Shown: positions 8,357 through 16,940, counted from the stretch's first letter. The stretch: 33,162 bases of DNA from Limnochordia bacterium (GCA_023230925.1 JALNWK010000031.1:1-33162); one strand, 5' to 3'. The notes: generated by a model not told the origin, from the sequence alone. Made by a program: numbers and translations.

Positions 8357-8389
8357 GCATATCCCACCCCATCCCCAAAGTGAGGTCAT

Positions 8390-8995
8390 TTTATCCTTGT
8401 CTGGAACTAGTTCTCAACGTAGCAACCATTGACACGAAGGAAATATAGGACTTACTTCCCCTCCCGAAGGCCCCTCTCCTGCTGTAGCCGTCACCATGGT
8501 CTCAGACTAGAGTTGTTCCCCGCGGTCTTAATACCAGAAAAGGCTGCCCTACTTCAGTTTCTTCAAGCGCCGTAGCTTTTGTCCTTCTAGTTGTCCCCAG
8601 CCATATCCCGCTGCCGCGTTTAAGATTCCAAGCGGCTGCAATACACCGCCATTGGAAAACTCGACGGAGAACACTTATCATCGTAGCACCCCTACTTACT
8701 CTATCATCATCGTCCTTTTACTCATAATCAGGAAAACCATCCCGATCATATCAGGTTCCCACTATCTATTTCACCGAACCTCTGCGAGATTTCTGCTACC
8801 ATACTACCGGCCGGTCTTATTCTCACTTTACCAATCAGCTGTCGTGAACGTGCTTGTTTAACCGGGTATATCCATGCTATACTTGTGAGGGGGGTTGTTG
8901 GGGCATCAGCGCAATCGGTGTTTAGGTGTGTCTGACTAAGAACGTCCAGTTGAAATAAATAAGGCGCGCGTATACAATATAAGGAGAGATACAGG
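8390..8995. other. Gene-poor stretch with a possible tiny gene remnant
   Basis: About 600 bp. A 41-codon minus-strand frame (8549-8674, GTG start) ends in a basic tail, AAGYGWGQLEGQKLRRLKKLK-like in character, that resembles a genuine protein C-terminus, but it lacks a ribosome binding site and I do not recognise it. Before the Rpn-like gene, TTGAAA (8950-8955), 17-bp spacer and TACAAT (8973-8978) look like a vegetative promoter, although it would place the transcript start almost on the ribosome binding site at 8981-8986. Confidence 0.35.
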
Positions 8996-9988
8996 TTGAG
9001 CCAAGAACGTATACAGCACGATCAACTATTCAAGCAACTATTAACAACTTTCTTTGCTGAGTTCATCGAACTGTTTTTCCCCGATGAGACCAAATTCGTC
9101 GATCTCGATCATATTGAGTTTCAGCCCCAAGAGATTCTACCGGATCTCATCGGTGGTAAAAAATACATCGTTGGCATTCTCGCAAAAGCAAGACTAAAAG
9201 ATGGATCCGGGTACCTATTGATTCTGGTGGAGCCCCAAGCGTATGTTCAAAAGGACTTCAACGAACGATTATTTTGGTATAGCGTCCTTTTGCTCCAAAA
9301 ATACCGGCAGAGGGTTTGGCCCATAGCCGTCTTCTCGCACGATGGCAAGAAGGAACACCCTAGTAACTTTGCAGTGGATCTTCCGTTTTTGGAAGATGCA
9401 ATCACATTCAAGTATTACCCAGTTTATCTGCGAAAGCATTCATGGAAAGACTATATCCAGAGCAATAACCCCGTTGCTGCCGCCTTAATGAGTAAGATGA
9501 ATTTTGCCGAGGAGGAAAAGGTTCGGGTTAAACTTGAGTTTACTCGCATGGTCTTGAACATGAAACTAGATTCGGCCCGTATGTCCTTATTGTTCGGATT
9601 CTTTGAGACATATGTCAGATTGAGTGAGGAAGAGACCAAGGAATACGAGCACCTGATAACCCGATTAGAACCAAGGGAGGTAACCAAAGTGATGGAGTTA
9701 ACTACCAGTTGGCATAAACAGGGCAAAGAAGAAGGTTGGAAAGAAGGATTGGAGCAAGGTCTGGAGCAGGGCGTGAAGCAGGGAAAAGTAGATATGATTT
9801 ACCGACTCATACAAAAGCGCTTTGGCAAAGGCGATCCCTCAATTAAAAGCAAGATAGCGATGATCAAAGACTTAAGACTTTTGGATCAACTTTATGATGA
9901 ATTGCTCGATGCAAACTCTACGGAACAATGCCTAGCTGCAATTGACCGGCTGGTACCTAATACCAGCGGCGGCAGCACAAAAGCCTAA
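8996..9988 (+). CDS. Rpn-like PD-(D/E)XK nuclease-family protein (recombination-promoting nuclease/putative transposase)
   Basis: 330 residues, TTG start with AAGGAG 9 nt upstream. The N-terminal part (HDQLFKQLLTTFFAEFIELFFP, shown here in pieces; residues 8-29) and the core at residues 45-130 match the Rpn/PDDEXK_2-type family, whose members promote recombination or act as defence-associated DNases. The E-x-Q motif is present (Glu79-Pro-Gln81), but where the family normally has the metal-binding Asp before AKVRLKDG this protein has Gly60 (YIVGILAKARLKDG), so catalysis may be impaired. Residues about 240-262 carry EG/EQG repeats (KEGLEQGLEQGVKQGK) typical of the family's helical linker, followed by a conserved C-terminal helical domain. 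A tandem partial copy follows at once. Confidence 0.8.
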   Translation: MSQERIQHDQLFKQLLTTFFAEFIELFFPDETKFVDLDHIEFQPQEILPDLIGGKKYIVGILAKARLKDGSGYLLILVEPQAYVQKDFNERLFWYSVLLLQKYRQRVWPIAVFSHDGKKEHPSNFAVDLPFLEDAITFKYYPVYLRKHSWKDYIQSNNPVAAALMSKMNFAEEEKVRVKLEFTRMVLNMKLDSARMSLLFGFFETYVRLSEEETKEYEHLITRLEPREVTKVMELTTSWHKQGKEEGWKEGLEQGLEQGVKQGKVDMIYRLIQKRFGKGDPSIKSKIAMIKDLRLLDQLYDELLDANSTEQCLAAIDRLVPNTSGGSTKA

Positions 9989-10078
9989 TCTTGTCACATG
10001 TACAGGTCCGTGAACCCGTCCTTTGAAAGGAGCCCGTTAGATTCAAAAGTGGATTCTAGCGGGCCAACCACTTATCAC
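9399..10078 (+). repeat. Tandem duplication, unit 1 (3' half of Rpn-like gene plus downstream hairpin)
   Basis: This segment, from CAATCACATT within the intact gene to the CCACTTATC after its hairpin, is repeated head to tail at 10083-10756 with only scattered substitutions apart from one 50-bp deletion and one 48-bp insertion in the second unit. The unit includes the hairpin with arms GCCCGTTAGA (10032-10041) and TCTAGCGGGC (10055-10064). Confidence 0.9.
10032..10064 (+). terminator. Hairpin after Rpn-like gene, likely terminator without U-tract
   Basis: Arms GCCCGTTAGA (10032-10041) and TCTAGCGGGC (10055-10064) pair over 10 bp with one G-U wobble. It lies 43 bp past the stop codon. The equivalent hairpin after the second copy is fully complementary. 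No poly-T follows. Confidence 0.5.
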
Positions 10079-10082
10079 GATA

Positions 10083-10667
10083 CAATCACATTCAAGTACT
10101 GCCTAGTTTCTCTGCGAAAGCATTCATGGAAAGACTATACCCAGAGCAATAACCCAGTTGCTGCCGCCTTAATGAGTAAGATGAATTTTGCCGAGGAGGA
10201 AAAGGTTAGGGTTAAACTTGAGTTTACTCGCATGGTCTTGAACATGAAACTAGATTCGGCCCGTATGTCCTTAGGAATACGAGCACCTGATAACCCGATT
10301 AGAACCAAGGGAGGTAACCAAAGTGATGGAGCTAACTACCAGTTGGCATAAACAGGGAAAAGAAGAAGGTTGGAAAGAAGGATTGGAGCAAGGTCTGGAG
10401 CAGGGATTAGAGCGAGGCATGGTCCGAGGTTTGGAACGAGGTCTAAAGCAGGGCGTAAAGCAAGGAAAAGTAGACATGATTTACCGACTCATACAAAAGC
10501 GCTTTGGCAAAGGCGATCCCTCAATTAAAAGCAAGATAGCGACGATCAAAGACTTAAAACTTTTGGATCAGCTTTATGATGAATTGCTGGATGCAGACTC
10601 TACGGAACAATGCCTAGCTGCAATTGACCGGCTAGTACCTAATACCAGCAACGGTACAAAAGCCTAA
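10083..10667 (+). pseudogene. Broken tandem copy of the 3' half of the Rpn-like gene
   Basis: Matches codons of the intact gene from about residue 135 onward but lacks its first 134 codons. Compared with the intact copy it has lost exactly 50 bp (9590-9639 of unit 1, junction TCCTTA|GGAATACG at about 10272), which shifts the frame so that the reading runs into GIRAPDNP and stops near 10351. The downstream part (10323-10667) remains open and has gained 48 bp: 16 extra residues of the ERG/EQG heptad-like linker (GLERGMVRGLERGLKQ). No ribosome binding site precedes any usable start. This is a relic of a tandem duplication, though the restart ORF at 10323 encodes only the linker and C-terminal helical domain and could in principle still be made. 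Confidence 0.88.
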
Positions 10668-10708
10668 TTTTGTAACATGCACAGGCCCGTTCACCCGTCC
10701 TTTGGAAG

Positions 10709-10745
10709 GGGCCCGTTAGATTAAGAAGTAGATTCTAACGGGCCC
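10709..10745 (+). terminator. Perfect 12-bp hairpin between Rpn-like pseudogene and metE
   Basis: Arms GGGCCCGTTAGA (10709-10720) and TCTAACGGGCCC (10734-10745), 13-nt loop. It sits between the plus-strand Rpn-like region and the convergent metE gene, so it may serve both directions. No T-run on either side. Confidence 0.5.
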
Positions 10746-10810
10746 ACCACTTATCCCTATTCGGGCGGAAACAGAGCATACTACCCCACGGTCAACAACA
10801 ATCACCATAC

Positions 10811-13114
10811 CTAGTCCTCTTGGGCGTTGGCTCTTTGCAGTTCTCCTCGCACATCTGCCGTTGCTTCTACCATGTTCTTAAGACTGGCCACCGTTTCCTC
10901 TTCACCCCGGGTCTTAAGACCACAATCAGGATTAATCCAAAGCTGCTCCGGCGTAATCTCCCCCAGCATTCTGGTGATCGTCTCTGCGATCTCCTCCTTA
11001 CTAGGTACCCGGGGAGAATGTATATCATATACGCCGGGACCAACCTCTGCTTTGAACTCTGCTTGCTGCAAGACACTAACGATGGACAGACTAGAACGGG
11101 ACGCCTCAAAGGAGATCACATCGGCATCCAGCCGCTCAATATCACTCATTATCTCCCTAAAATCACTGTAACACATATGGGTATGAATCTGAGTGGTCGC
11201 CCTTACGGCAGAGTGTACCAGTCTAAAGGCAGGAAGGGCCCAATCAAGGTAGTCTTGCCAGTCGACACACCTTAGGGGCATCTTCTCCTTCAGTGCAGCT
11301 TCATCAATCTGGATGATCTTAATTCCCGCAGCTTCCAGGTCCAATACTTCCTCCTTGATCGCCAAAGCAATCTGGAATGCCATTTCACGATGGGAGATAT
11401 CCTCCCGGGGAAAGGACCAGTTCAGGATAGTCACCGGTCCGGTGAGCATACCTTTGACTGGTTTTGTGGTTAGGCTTTGGGCATAGGTAATGTATGCCCC
11501 GGTAATGGGAGCCCGGCGCTTTATATCTCCCCAGATAATTGGGGGTTTTACACAACGTGTCCCGTAGGATTGCACCCATCCTCCTTGGGTAAATAGGAAT
11601 CCTTCCAGGTGTTCCCCGAAATACTCCACCATATCACTACGCTCATACTCACCATGGACCAAAACGTCCAATCCGATCTCTTCCTGCAAAGCGATACACT
11701 CGGCGATCTTTTGCTGGAGACGTTCCTGGTAAACCCGAGGTGTGATCTCCTGCCTACGAAACTTGCTGCGCAGGCTTCTAATCTCCCCGGTCTGGGGAAA
11801 AGAACCAATAGTGGTCGTAGGTAGAATAGGAAGCCTCAAGACTTCCCTTTGCAGGATCTTTCGCTTAGCAAGGGCTGGGCTTCTGATAAAGTCGTCTTCG
11901 GTTAAGGCAGCCACTTTTTGGCGCACGTCCTCCCGGGTGTACTGTTGCTTGGATCTATGCAAAGCGACATTTCTTCGGTAGCGCTCATCGACTGCGTAAT
12001 CCGGATCGGCAAAGAGACTCTTTAGTTCACAAAGCTCTGCTAGCTTTTCCTCGGCAAAGGCGAAATGACTCTTGTATTCCTCCTGTATGTTCTGTTCATG
12101 CTTAGTGGTATAGGGAACATGTAACAAAGAACAGGAGGTAGATAACACAACTCTCTCTTTTTCGATGTACTGTTCTAGTTCCTGAAGCAGATGTAAGGTC
12201 TTGGCATAGTCATTGCGCCAGATATTCTTTCCGTTTACAACTCCCGCAAACAAGAAGGTATCCTTAGGAAAGCCATTGCTTTGGATTAACTCCTTTGTCT
12301 TTGCCCCTTCGATGAAATCCAAACCGATCCCATCGAACCCAAGGGTAATTACTTCCTTATAAACATCCCGGATATCTCCGAAGTAAGTCTGCAGAAGAAT
12401 CTTCACCTTACCCCTTTGGGCTAGAAGCTTTCGGTAAAGGGTCGTAAACAGCTTGACCTCATCAATAGATAAATCTAGGGCCAAGGCTGGTTCATCGAGC
12501 TGCACCCACTGGATTTCCCGAGAAGCCGCAAATTTTCTTAGGATCTCGATGTAGCCTTCTACTAGTTCCAAGGCCCAATCCTGCAAAGGCCTCTCCCCTT
12601 GACAGTCGGCCAGTTTCAAGAAGGTGAATGGCCCAATTAGTACCGGCTTTGTATTAACCCCAATCTCCAGGGCCTCTTGGTATTCCTGGAACGGTTTATC
12701 GCTGTTTAGACGAATCTGGGTCCTACTATCTAACACCGGCACCAAGTAGTGGTAATTGGTATTGAACCATTTCCGCAACGCGAGGGCCTTCACATCCCCC
12801 TGCTTCCCTTGGTAACCCCGGGCCATGGCAAAATAGGTGTCCAGGGGATCAAGACCCAAATTAGTATATTGTTGCGGGATCACATTCAGCAAATAGGCGG
12901 TGTCTAGGAGGTTGTCGTAAAAGGAGAAATCATTTGAAGGAATAAAATCGATGCCTCTTTGTTGTTGTAGTAGCCATTGGTCTTTGCGTAAGCCTGCCGC
13001 GTTTTTCTGGAGGGTGGTTGCGGTAATGTACCCATTGAAGTAATCTTCGATCCAGAGCTTTAGTTCTCTTCTGCTACCCACCCGGGGATAGCCTACAATT
13101 GCACTCTTAACCAA
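10811..13114 (-). CDS. metE: Cobalamin-independent methionine synthase (5-methyltetrahydropteroyltriglutamate-homocysteine methyltransferase)
   Basis: 767 residues (E. coli MetE is 753). Transfers the methyl group of methyltetrahydrofolate polyglutamate to homocysteine without B12; cytosolic zinc enzyme. The two similar barrels are both present: the N-terminal MetE_N domain (IVGYPRVGSRRELK from about residue 5) and the catalytic C-terminal domain (TTTIGSFPQTGEIRSLRSKF onward). Zinc ligands appear as His and Cys in IHTHMCYSDF, Glu in SFEASRS and Cys in NPDCGLKTR. The start is TTG 13114 with GGAGGA 6 nt upstream; the longer frame to 13171 passes through the leader. A cobalamin riboswitch precedes it (13186-13347), so it should be shut off when B12 is plentiful, which implies a B12-dependent MetH elsewhere. 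Confidence 0.96.
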   Translation of the reverse strand: MVKSAIVGYPRVGSRRELKLWIEDYFNGYITATTLQKNAAGLRKDQWLLQQQRGIDFIPSNDFSFYDNLLDTAYLLNVIPQQYTNLGLDPLDTYFAMARGYQGKQGDVKALALRKWFNTNYHYLVPVLDSRTQIRLNSDKPFQEYQEALEIGVNTKPVLIGPFTFLKLADCQGERPLQDWALELVEGYIEILRKFAASREIQWVQLDEPALALDLSIDEVKLFTTLYRKLLAQRGKVKILLQTYFGDIRDVYKEVITLGFDGIGLDFIEGAKTKELIQSNGFPKDTFLFAGVVNGKNIWRNDYAKTLHLLQELEQYIEKERVVLSTSCSLLHVPYTTKHEQNIQEEYKSHFAFAEEKLAELCELKSLFADPDYAVDERYRRNVALHRSKQQYTREDVRQKVAALTEDDFIRSPALAKRKILQREVLRLPILPTTTIGSFPQTGEIRSLRSKFRRQEITPRVYQERLQQKIAECIALQEEIGLDVLVHGEYERSDMVEYFGEHLEGFLFTQGGWVQSYGTRCVKPPIIWGDIKRRAPITGAYITYAQSLTTKPVKGMLTGPVTILNWSFPREDISHREMAFQIALAIKEEVLDLEAAGIKIIQIDEAALKEKMPLRCVDWQDYLDWALPAFRLVHSAVRATTQIHTHMCYSDFREIMSDIERLDADVISFEASRSSLSIVSVLQQAEFKAEVGPGVYDIHSPRVPSKEEIAETITRMLGEITPEQLWINPDCGLKTRGEEETVASLKNMVEATADVRGELQRANAQED

Positions 13115-13118
13115 GGTA

Positions 13119-13144
13119 TTTCCTCCCTCATACGGTGGAGAAAA
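13119..13144 (-). promoter_or_regulatory. Possible helix sequestering the metE ribosome binding site
   Basis: On the minus strand TTTTCTCC (rc of 13137-13144) can pair with GGGAGGAAA (rc of 13119-13127), which contains the metE Shine-Dalgarno. No U-tract terminator is visible between the riboswitch and metE, so translational control through this helix is a plausible output. Confidence 0.35.
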
Positions 13145-13185
13145 TAGGTTTATCCTATCTTCATTCCCCAAGATATTTTAAATCA

Positions 13186-13347
13186 GGTGTTCAGGCAGGT
13201 CTCCTGGCTTCTTCTCATCCTACTCTCTCTCACCTTCCCGATGACAATCAGTGGTCTTTTGGAGATTTCGTCAAAGTTACAGTAGTGGGTGCTGCTTCGG
13301 ACTTTCACCGAATTCCCTATTATCTTCTTCACAAGCACCTGAACACC
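13186..13347 (-). ncRNA. Cobalamin (B12) riboswitch upstream of metE
   Basis: Minus strand. P1 is closed by a perfect 10-bp pairing, GGTGTTCAGG (rc of 13338-13347) with CCTGAACACC (rc of 13186-13195). Inside are the conserved elements AATAGGGAAT, CGGTGAAAGTCCG, GCAGCACCC, ACTGTAA and, at the 3' side, GAAGCCAGGAGACCTGCC. A separate 8-bp hairpin (ACCACAAG 13345-13352 with CTTGTGGT 13356-13363) overlaps the 5' strand of P1 and could compete with it or end the nrdG transcript. Known role of the class: B12 binding lowers expression of the downstream gene. Confidence 0.95.
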
Positions 13348-13384
13348 ACAAGTCCCTTGTGGTTTGCTAGTTCTAACACCTCCT

Positions 13385-14080
13385 CTAAAGACCCCGTACC
13401 TTGATGGAGTCAGCATAGGGCTTTAATTTCTCCTGCATGGTGAGTAACCACGCCTCAGAGTCCCTTTCATCACTTTCAAATTCCAAGTCCAAGTGGTGCT
13501 CCGGCCGATAGCGTTGTAGGACATAGCAGGAAGCACCATTAATCCACTGTCCAATCATAAGCAGGTCCTCTTCACTAAGCAGACTGCGGGGAACGGTGGT
13601 GCGAAACTCATAGGAGATGCCACCTGCCAAAAGCAGGTCCACCGATCGCTCAACCGACTTAAGGTCCACCTTTGTCCTCGTTACCTGCTCATATTTTACC
13701 GGTGGTGCCTTAATGTCCATGGCCACATAGTCCACCAAGTCATCGGCCAATAGCTGCCCTAATAACTCCGGGGAGGTACCATTGGTATCTAGCTTAACTA
13801 GAAGCCCTAATTCCCTAATCTGGGCACACCACTGAGCCAATTCCGGGTGCAAAGTAGGCTCACCACCCGAGATGCAAACTCCATCAAGCACATGAGCCCG
13901 CTTGGCTATTCCATCAAGGACATCCGCCCACTGGTATGAAGAAAGATGTTCTCCTCCCAACACCAACTCCGGGTTATGGCAGTAGGGACAGCGGAAATTG
14001 CATCCCGCCAGAAACACCACATCACAGATATGACCTGGATAATCCACCAAACTAGTCTTTTGTATTCCACCGTGAAACAA
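13385..14080 (-). CDS. nrdG: Anaerobic ribonucleotide reductase activating enzyme (radical SAM)
   Basis: 231 residues. Uses a 4Fe-4S cluster and S-adenosylmethionine to install the glycyl radical on the class III reductase encoded just upstream. The radical SAM motif is Cys27-x3-Cys31-x2-Cys34 (CNFRCPYC); ISGGEPTLHPE (the GGE motif) and the later DIKAP segment fit NrdG-type activases of the longer, PflA-resembling form common in Clostridia and Thermotoga. TTG start at 14080 with GGAGGGG 5 nt upstream, 14 bp after the nrdD stop, so the two are cotranscribed. Confidence 0.93.
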   Translation of the reverse strand: MFHGGIQKTSLVDYPGHICDVVFLAGCNFRCPYCHNPELVLGGEHLSSYQWADVLDGIAKRAHVLDGVCISGGEPTLHPELAQWCAQIRELGLLVKLDTNGTSPELLGQLLADDLVDYVAMDIKAPPVKYEQVTRTKVDLKSVERSVDLLLAGGISYEFRTTVPRSLLSEEDLLMIGQWINGASCYVLQRYRPEHHLDLEFESDERDSEAWLLTMQEKLKPYADSIKVRGL

Positions 14081-14094
14081 AGGATCCCCTCCGG

Positions 14095-16179
14095 TTACAT
14101 AGCTTGGGCTCGAAACTCTACTCTTTTGCCAAACTCCTCTTGCTTACCCTTATTCCAGTTCTGGACCGGTCGGAAAAAGCCCACCACTCTACTCCAAACC
14201 TCGGCATCCGCACCACACTTAGGACACTTTGGATGCTCCCCAGCCAAGTACCCATGCTCCGGGCAAATACTAAAGGTGGGGGTAAGGGTAAAATAGGGAA
14301 TACGGTAGTTTTCCAGTACCTTCATCAGCAATCTTGCTGCCGTCTTGCCGTCTTCAATACGTTCACCCAAGAAGGCGTGGAATACGGTCCCACCGGTGTA
14401 TTTAATCTGCAATTGCTCCTGTAGATCCAAGGCGGTGAAAAGATCATCGGTGAAATCCACCGGAAGCTGAGTGGAATTAGTATAATAGGGTTCGCCATTG
14501 CCGGAGGTGATGATATCCGGGTAGGTAGCCCGATCAATCCGTGCTAATCTATAGGCAGTCCCCTCGGCAGGAGTTGCTTCCAGATTAAACAACTGGCCTG
14601 TAGCCTCTTGGTATCCCACCAGCACATCCCGCATATAATCTAAGATTTCAAGGGCCAGTGCCCCTCCTTCAGGAGTGTCAATCCCCTTACCCATAAAGTT
14701 GATTAAGGCCTCATGCATACCCACAAGACCTATAGTATTAAAGTGATTGTGCCAATAACCATCAAACCGTTCCTTCACACTATCTAGATAGTACCGAGAG
14801 TAGGGATAAAGCCCCGCATCCATTAACCGTTCCAAGGCCTTTCGTTTCAAAAGCAGGCTATCTTTGGCCAGATCCATTAGTTTCTTAATCCGTGCCAAGA
14901 GATCTTGCTTATCCTGGGCCAAATAGCCAAGCCGGGGCATGTTCAAAGTGACTACTCCCACAGAGCCGGTTAAGGGATTTGCCCCAAAGAGCCCCCCACC
15001 CCGTTTGTACAGTTCCCGATTGTCTAAGCGCAGACGACAACACATGCTCCGCACATCATCCGGCGAGAGATCAGAGTTGATGAAATTAGCAAAGTAGGGA
15101 ATCCCGTACTTAGCCGTCATCTCCATAATCTTGGCCACCACAGGACTATCCCAATCAAAGCCTTCGTAGATATTGTATGTGGGGATCGGAAAACTGAAGA
15201 TTCTCCCCTTGACATCACCAGCCATCATCACTTCACAAAACGCGGTATTGAGTAGGTCCATTTCCGCCTGAAATTCCTTATACTGTCTATCTTGCAACTG
15301 GCCACCAATAATCACCGGATCATTGGCTAAGTTCTTCGGTACCACTACATCCATGGTAATGTTTACAAAAGGCGTTTGAAAACCCACCCGGGTTGGTACA
15401 TTGAGATTAAAGATAAACTCCTGCATACACTGCTCAACCTCTTCGTAGTTCAGCCCATCGTAGGCAATGAAGGGAGCCAGGTATGTATCGAAATTCGAAA
15501 ACGCCTGGGCACCGGCAGCTTCCCCTTGCATGGTATAGAAGAAGTTCACAACTTGTCCTAGAGCAGTCCGAAAATGTTTCGCCGGAGCACTTTCAATTTT
15601 CTGGGGAACACCACCAAAACCCCGTAGCAATAGATCCGGTAGGTTCCAACCACAACAGTAGGGAGCTAGCAAACTCAAATCATGGATATGCATATCCCCA
15701 CTTTTATGTGCCTCTCGAATTTCCTCCGGATAGATCTTCTCTAACCAGTACCGGGATGTCACCGCGGAGATCACATGGTTGTTCAAACCTTGGAGGGAGT
15801 AGTTCATGTTACTGTTTTCTTTAACTTTCCAGTTGGTATCATCAACGTACTCATCGATCATGCGTTCCGCGTTCACCAACAGATCCCGAAAGTCCCTTTT
15901 CTCTTCTTGTTGGCGGCGGTAGACAATATAGGCTTTAGCTGTTTTGGCATGTCCATTTTCAATCAGTACCTTCTCCACCACATCTTGGATATCCTCAACG
16001 GTGGGCATCCTGCCGGCAAACTTCTCTGTGAGAATGCTTACCACTTGGTTCGACAACTCGCACGCTTGACGCCTGTCCTCTCCACCAACAGCTTTAGCCG
16101 CCTTAAAGATGGCATTGATAATCCGTTCCTGATCGAAATCTACCACACGGCCGTCCCGTTTAATCACTTTAGTCAACAT
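14095..16179 (-). CDS. nrdD: Anaerobic (class III) ribonucleoside-triphosphate reductase
   Basis: 694 residues. Makes deoxyribonucleotides from ribonucleoside triphosphates without oxygen using a glycyl radical. Residues 1-about 95 are an ATP-cone regulatory domain (VIKRDGRVVDFDQERI). The catalytic barrel follows, with the MCCRLRLDNREL segment supplying cysteines near the active site. The C-terminus has the zinc knuckle CPEH...CPKC and the radical loop RVVGFFRP with Gly667. ATG start with GGGGAGG 9 nt upstream. It follows the response regulator gene by 47 bp on the same strand and may share its transcript. Oxygen-sensitive, so the host grows at least partly anaerobically. Confidence 0.97.
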   Translation of the reverse strand: MLTKVIKRDGRVVDFDQERIINAIFKAAKAVGGEDRRQACELSNQVVSILTEKFAGRMPTVEDIQDVVEKVLIENGHAKTAKAYIVYRRQQEEKRDFRDLLVNAERMIDEYVDDTNWKVKENSNMNYSLQGLNNHVISAVTSRYWLEKIYPEEIREAHKSGDMHIHDLSLLAPYCCGWNLPDLLLRGFGGVPQKIESAPAKHFRTALGQVVNFFYTMQGEAAGAQAFSNFDTYLAPFIAYDGLNYEEVEQCMQEFIFNLNVPTRVGFQTPFVNITMDVVVPKNLANDPVIIGGQLQDRQYKEFQAEMDLLNTAFCEVMMAGDVKGRIFSFPIPTYNIYEGFDWDSPVVAKIMEMTAKYGIPYFANFINSDLSPDDVRSMCCRLRLDNRELYKRGGGLFGANPLTGSVGVVTLNMPRLGYLAQDKQDLLARIKKLMDLAKDSLLLKRKALERLMDAGLYPYSRYYLDSVKERFDGYWHNHFNTIGLVGMHEALINFMGKGIDTPEGGALALEILDYMRDVLVGYQEATGQLFNLEATPAEGTAYRLARIDRATYPDIITSGNGEPYYTNSTQLPVDFTDDLFTALDLQEQLQIKYTGGTVFHAFLGERIEDGKTAARLLMKVLENYRIPYFTLTPTFSICPEHGYLAGEHPKCPKCGADAEVWSRVVGFFRPVQNWNKGKQEEFGKRVEFRAQAM

Positions 16180-16226
16180 CTCAAACTACCTCCCCAGAAA
16201 AGGTTAAAAATGTGCTCCAAGCCCGA

Positions 16227-16940
16227 TTATCCCACTGGACCAACCGTCCAAACGTTCTGGATGCGGTACCCTTCTCCCCGCACCGTCTCAATGGCACCTG
16301 TAATCCCCATCTCATCAAGTTTACGCCGTAGGCGAGTAACATTTACGGTTAGCGTGTTATCATCGACGAAGTCCACATCGTCCCAAAGGGCCTCCAACAG
16401 CTGTTCCCGCAGGACTACCTCCCCAAGGTGCCGGGTGAGGATATCCATGAGCGCAAACTCCTTCGGGGTCAAGAAGACTTCCTCTTCCTGCCAGGTGAGA
16501 CTTCGTTTTGAGCGATTTAGATAAAGCCCATGTACTTCATACACATCAATCTTTGTATCGGTCTCCAAGGCATACTCCCCATAGGTTCGGCGCAAGGCCG
16601 CCTTGACCTTGGCCATCACCACATCAATGGAGAAGGGTTTGGTAATGTAATCGTCTCCCCCATGCTCTAAGGCCAGAACCTGATCCATATCACTAGCCCG
16701 GGCAGAGATAAAGATAACGGGCACCTTGGAGATCGTGCGGATCTGGCGACACCAGAAAAACCCATCCATATAGGGCAGGTTAATATCTAGCAAGACCAGA
16801 TCGGGATCCAGCTTTACAAACTCCGACTTCACATCATCAAAGTCCGAACAGCAAATACCCACATAGCCATATCTTCTTAAGTAGCCCGCAAGAATGTCAG
16901 CAATCTTATCGTCATCTTCCACAATCATGATGCGGTACAT
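16227..16940 (-). CDS. BceR-type OmpR-family response regulator, separated from its kinase
   Basis: 237 residues. Receiver domain 1-about 115: acidic pair Asp9/Asp10, phospho-acceptor Asp52 (LLDINLPYMDG), conserved Ser79 and Lys101 (ITKPFSI). The C-terminal winged helix (about 135-230) has the BceR hallmark VDDNTLTVNVTRLRRKL and the wing ETVRGEGYRI. By family knowledge it activates BceAB-type transporter genes through TNACA-N4-TGTAA operators, exactly what lies upstream of 3079. GGAGG is 9 nt before the ATG. The neighbouring genes are nrdD and the B12 operon; no kinase is adjacent. The only BceS-type kinase in the window lies 7.9 kb downstream on the same strand. Confidence 0.92.
   Translation of the reverse strand: MYRIMIVEDDDKIADILAGYLRRYGYVGICCSDFDDVKSEFVKLDPDLVLLDINLPYMDGFFWCRQIRTISKVPVIFISARASDMDQVLALEHGGDDYITKPFSIDVVMAKVKAALRRTYGEYALETDTKIDVYEVHGLYLNRSKRSLTWQEEEVFLTPKEFALMDILTRHLGEVVLREQLLEALWDDVDFVDDNTLTVNVTRLRRKLDEMGITGAIETVRGEGYRIQNVWTVGPVG

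Larger units (their letters stand above)
10083..10756 (+). repeat. Tandem duplication, unit 2
   Basis: Second copy of the unit at 9399-10078, beginning 4-5 bp after the first ends. High identity outside the 50-bp deletion and the 48-bp linker expansion indicates a fairly recent event. Confidence 0.9.

Noticed and set aside
8549..8674. 41-codon minus-strand frame with a basic C-terminal tail
   Set aside because: Tail looks protein-like, but there is no ribosome binding site or homology I can name; too short to call.
8950..8978. TTGAAA-17-TACAAT promoter before the Rpn-like gene
   Set aside because: Good match and spacing, but the implied transcript start falls on the ribosome binding site, so I only mention it.
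9736..9790. EQG/ERG repeat possibly a CRISPR-like or microsatellite array
   Set aside because: It is an in-frame coding linker typical of the protein family, with no spacer structure.
13183..13416. Open frames across the metE leader on both strands
   Set aside because: They coincide with the cobalamin riboswitch and have no start signals.
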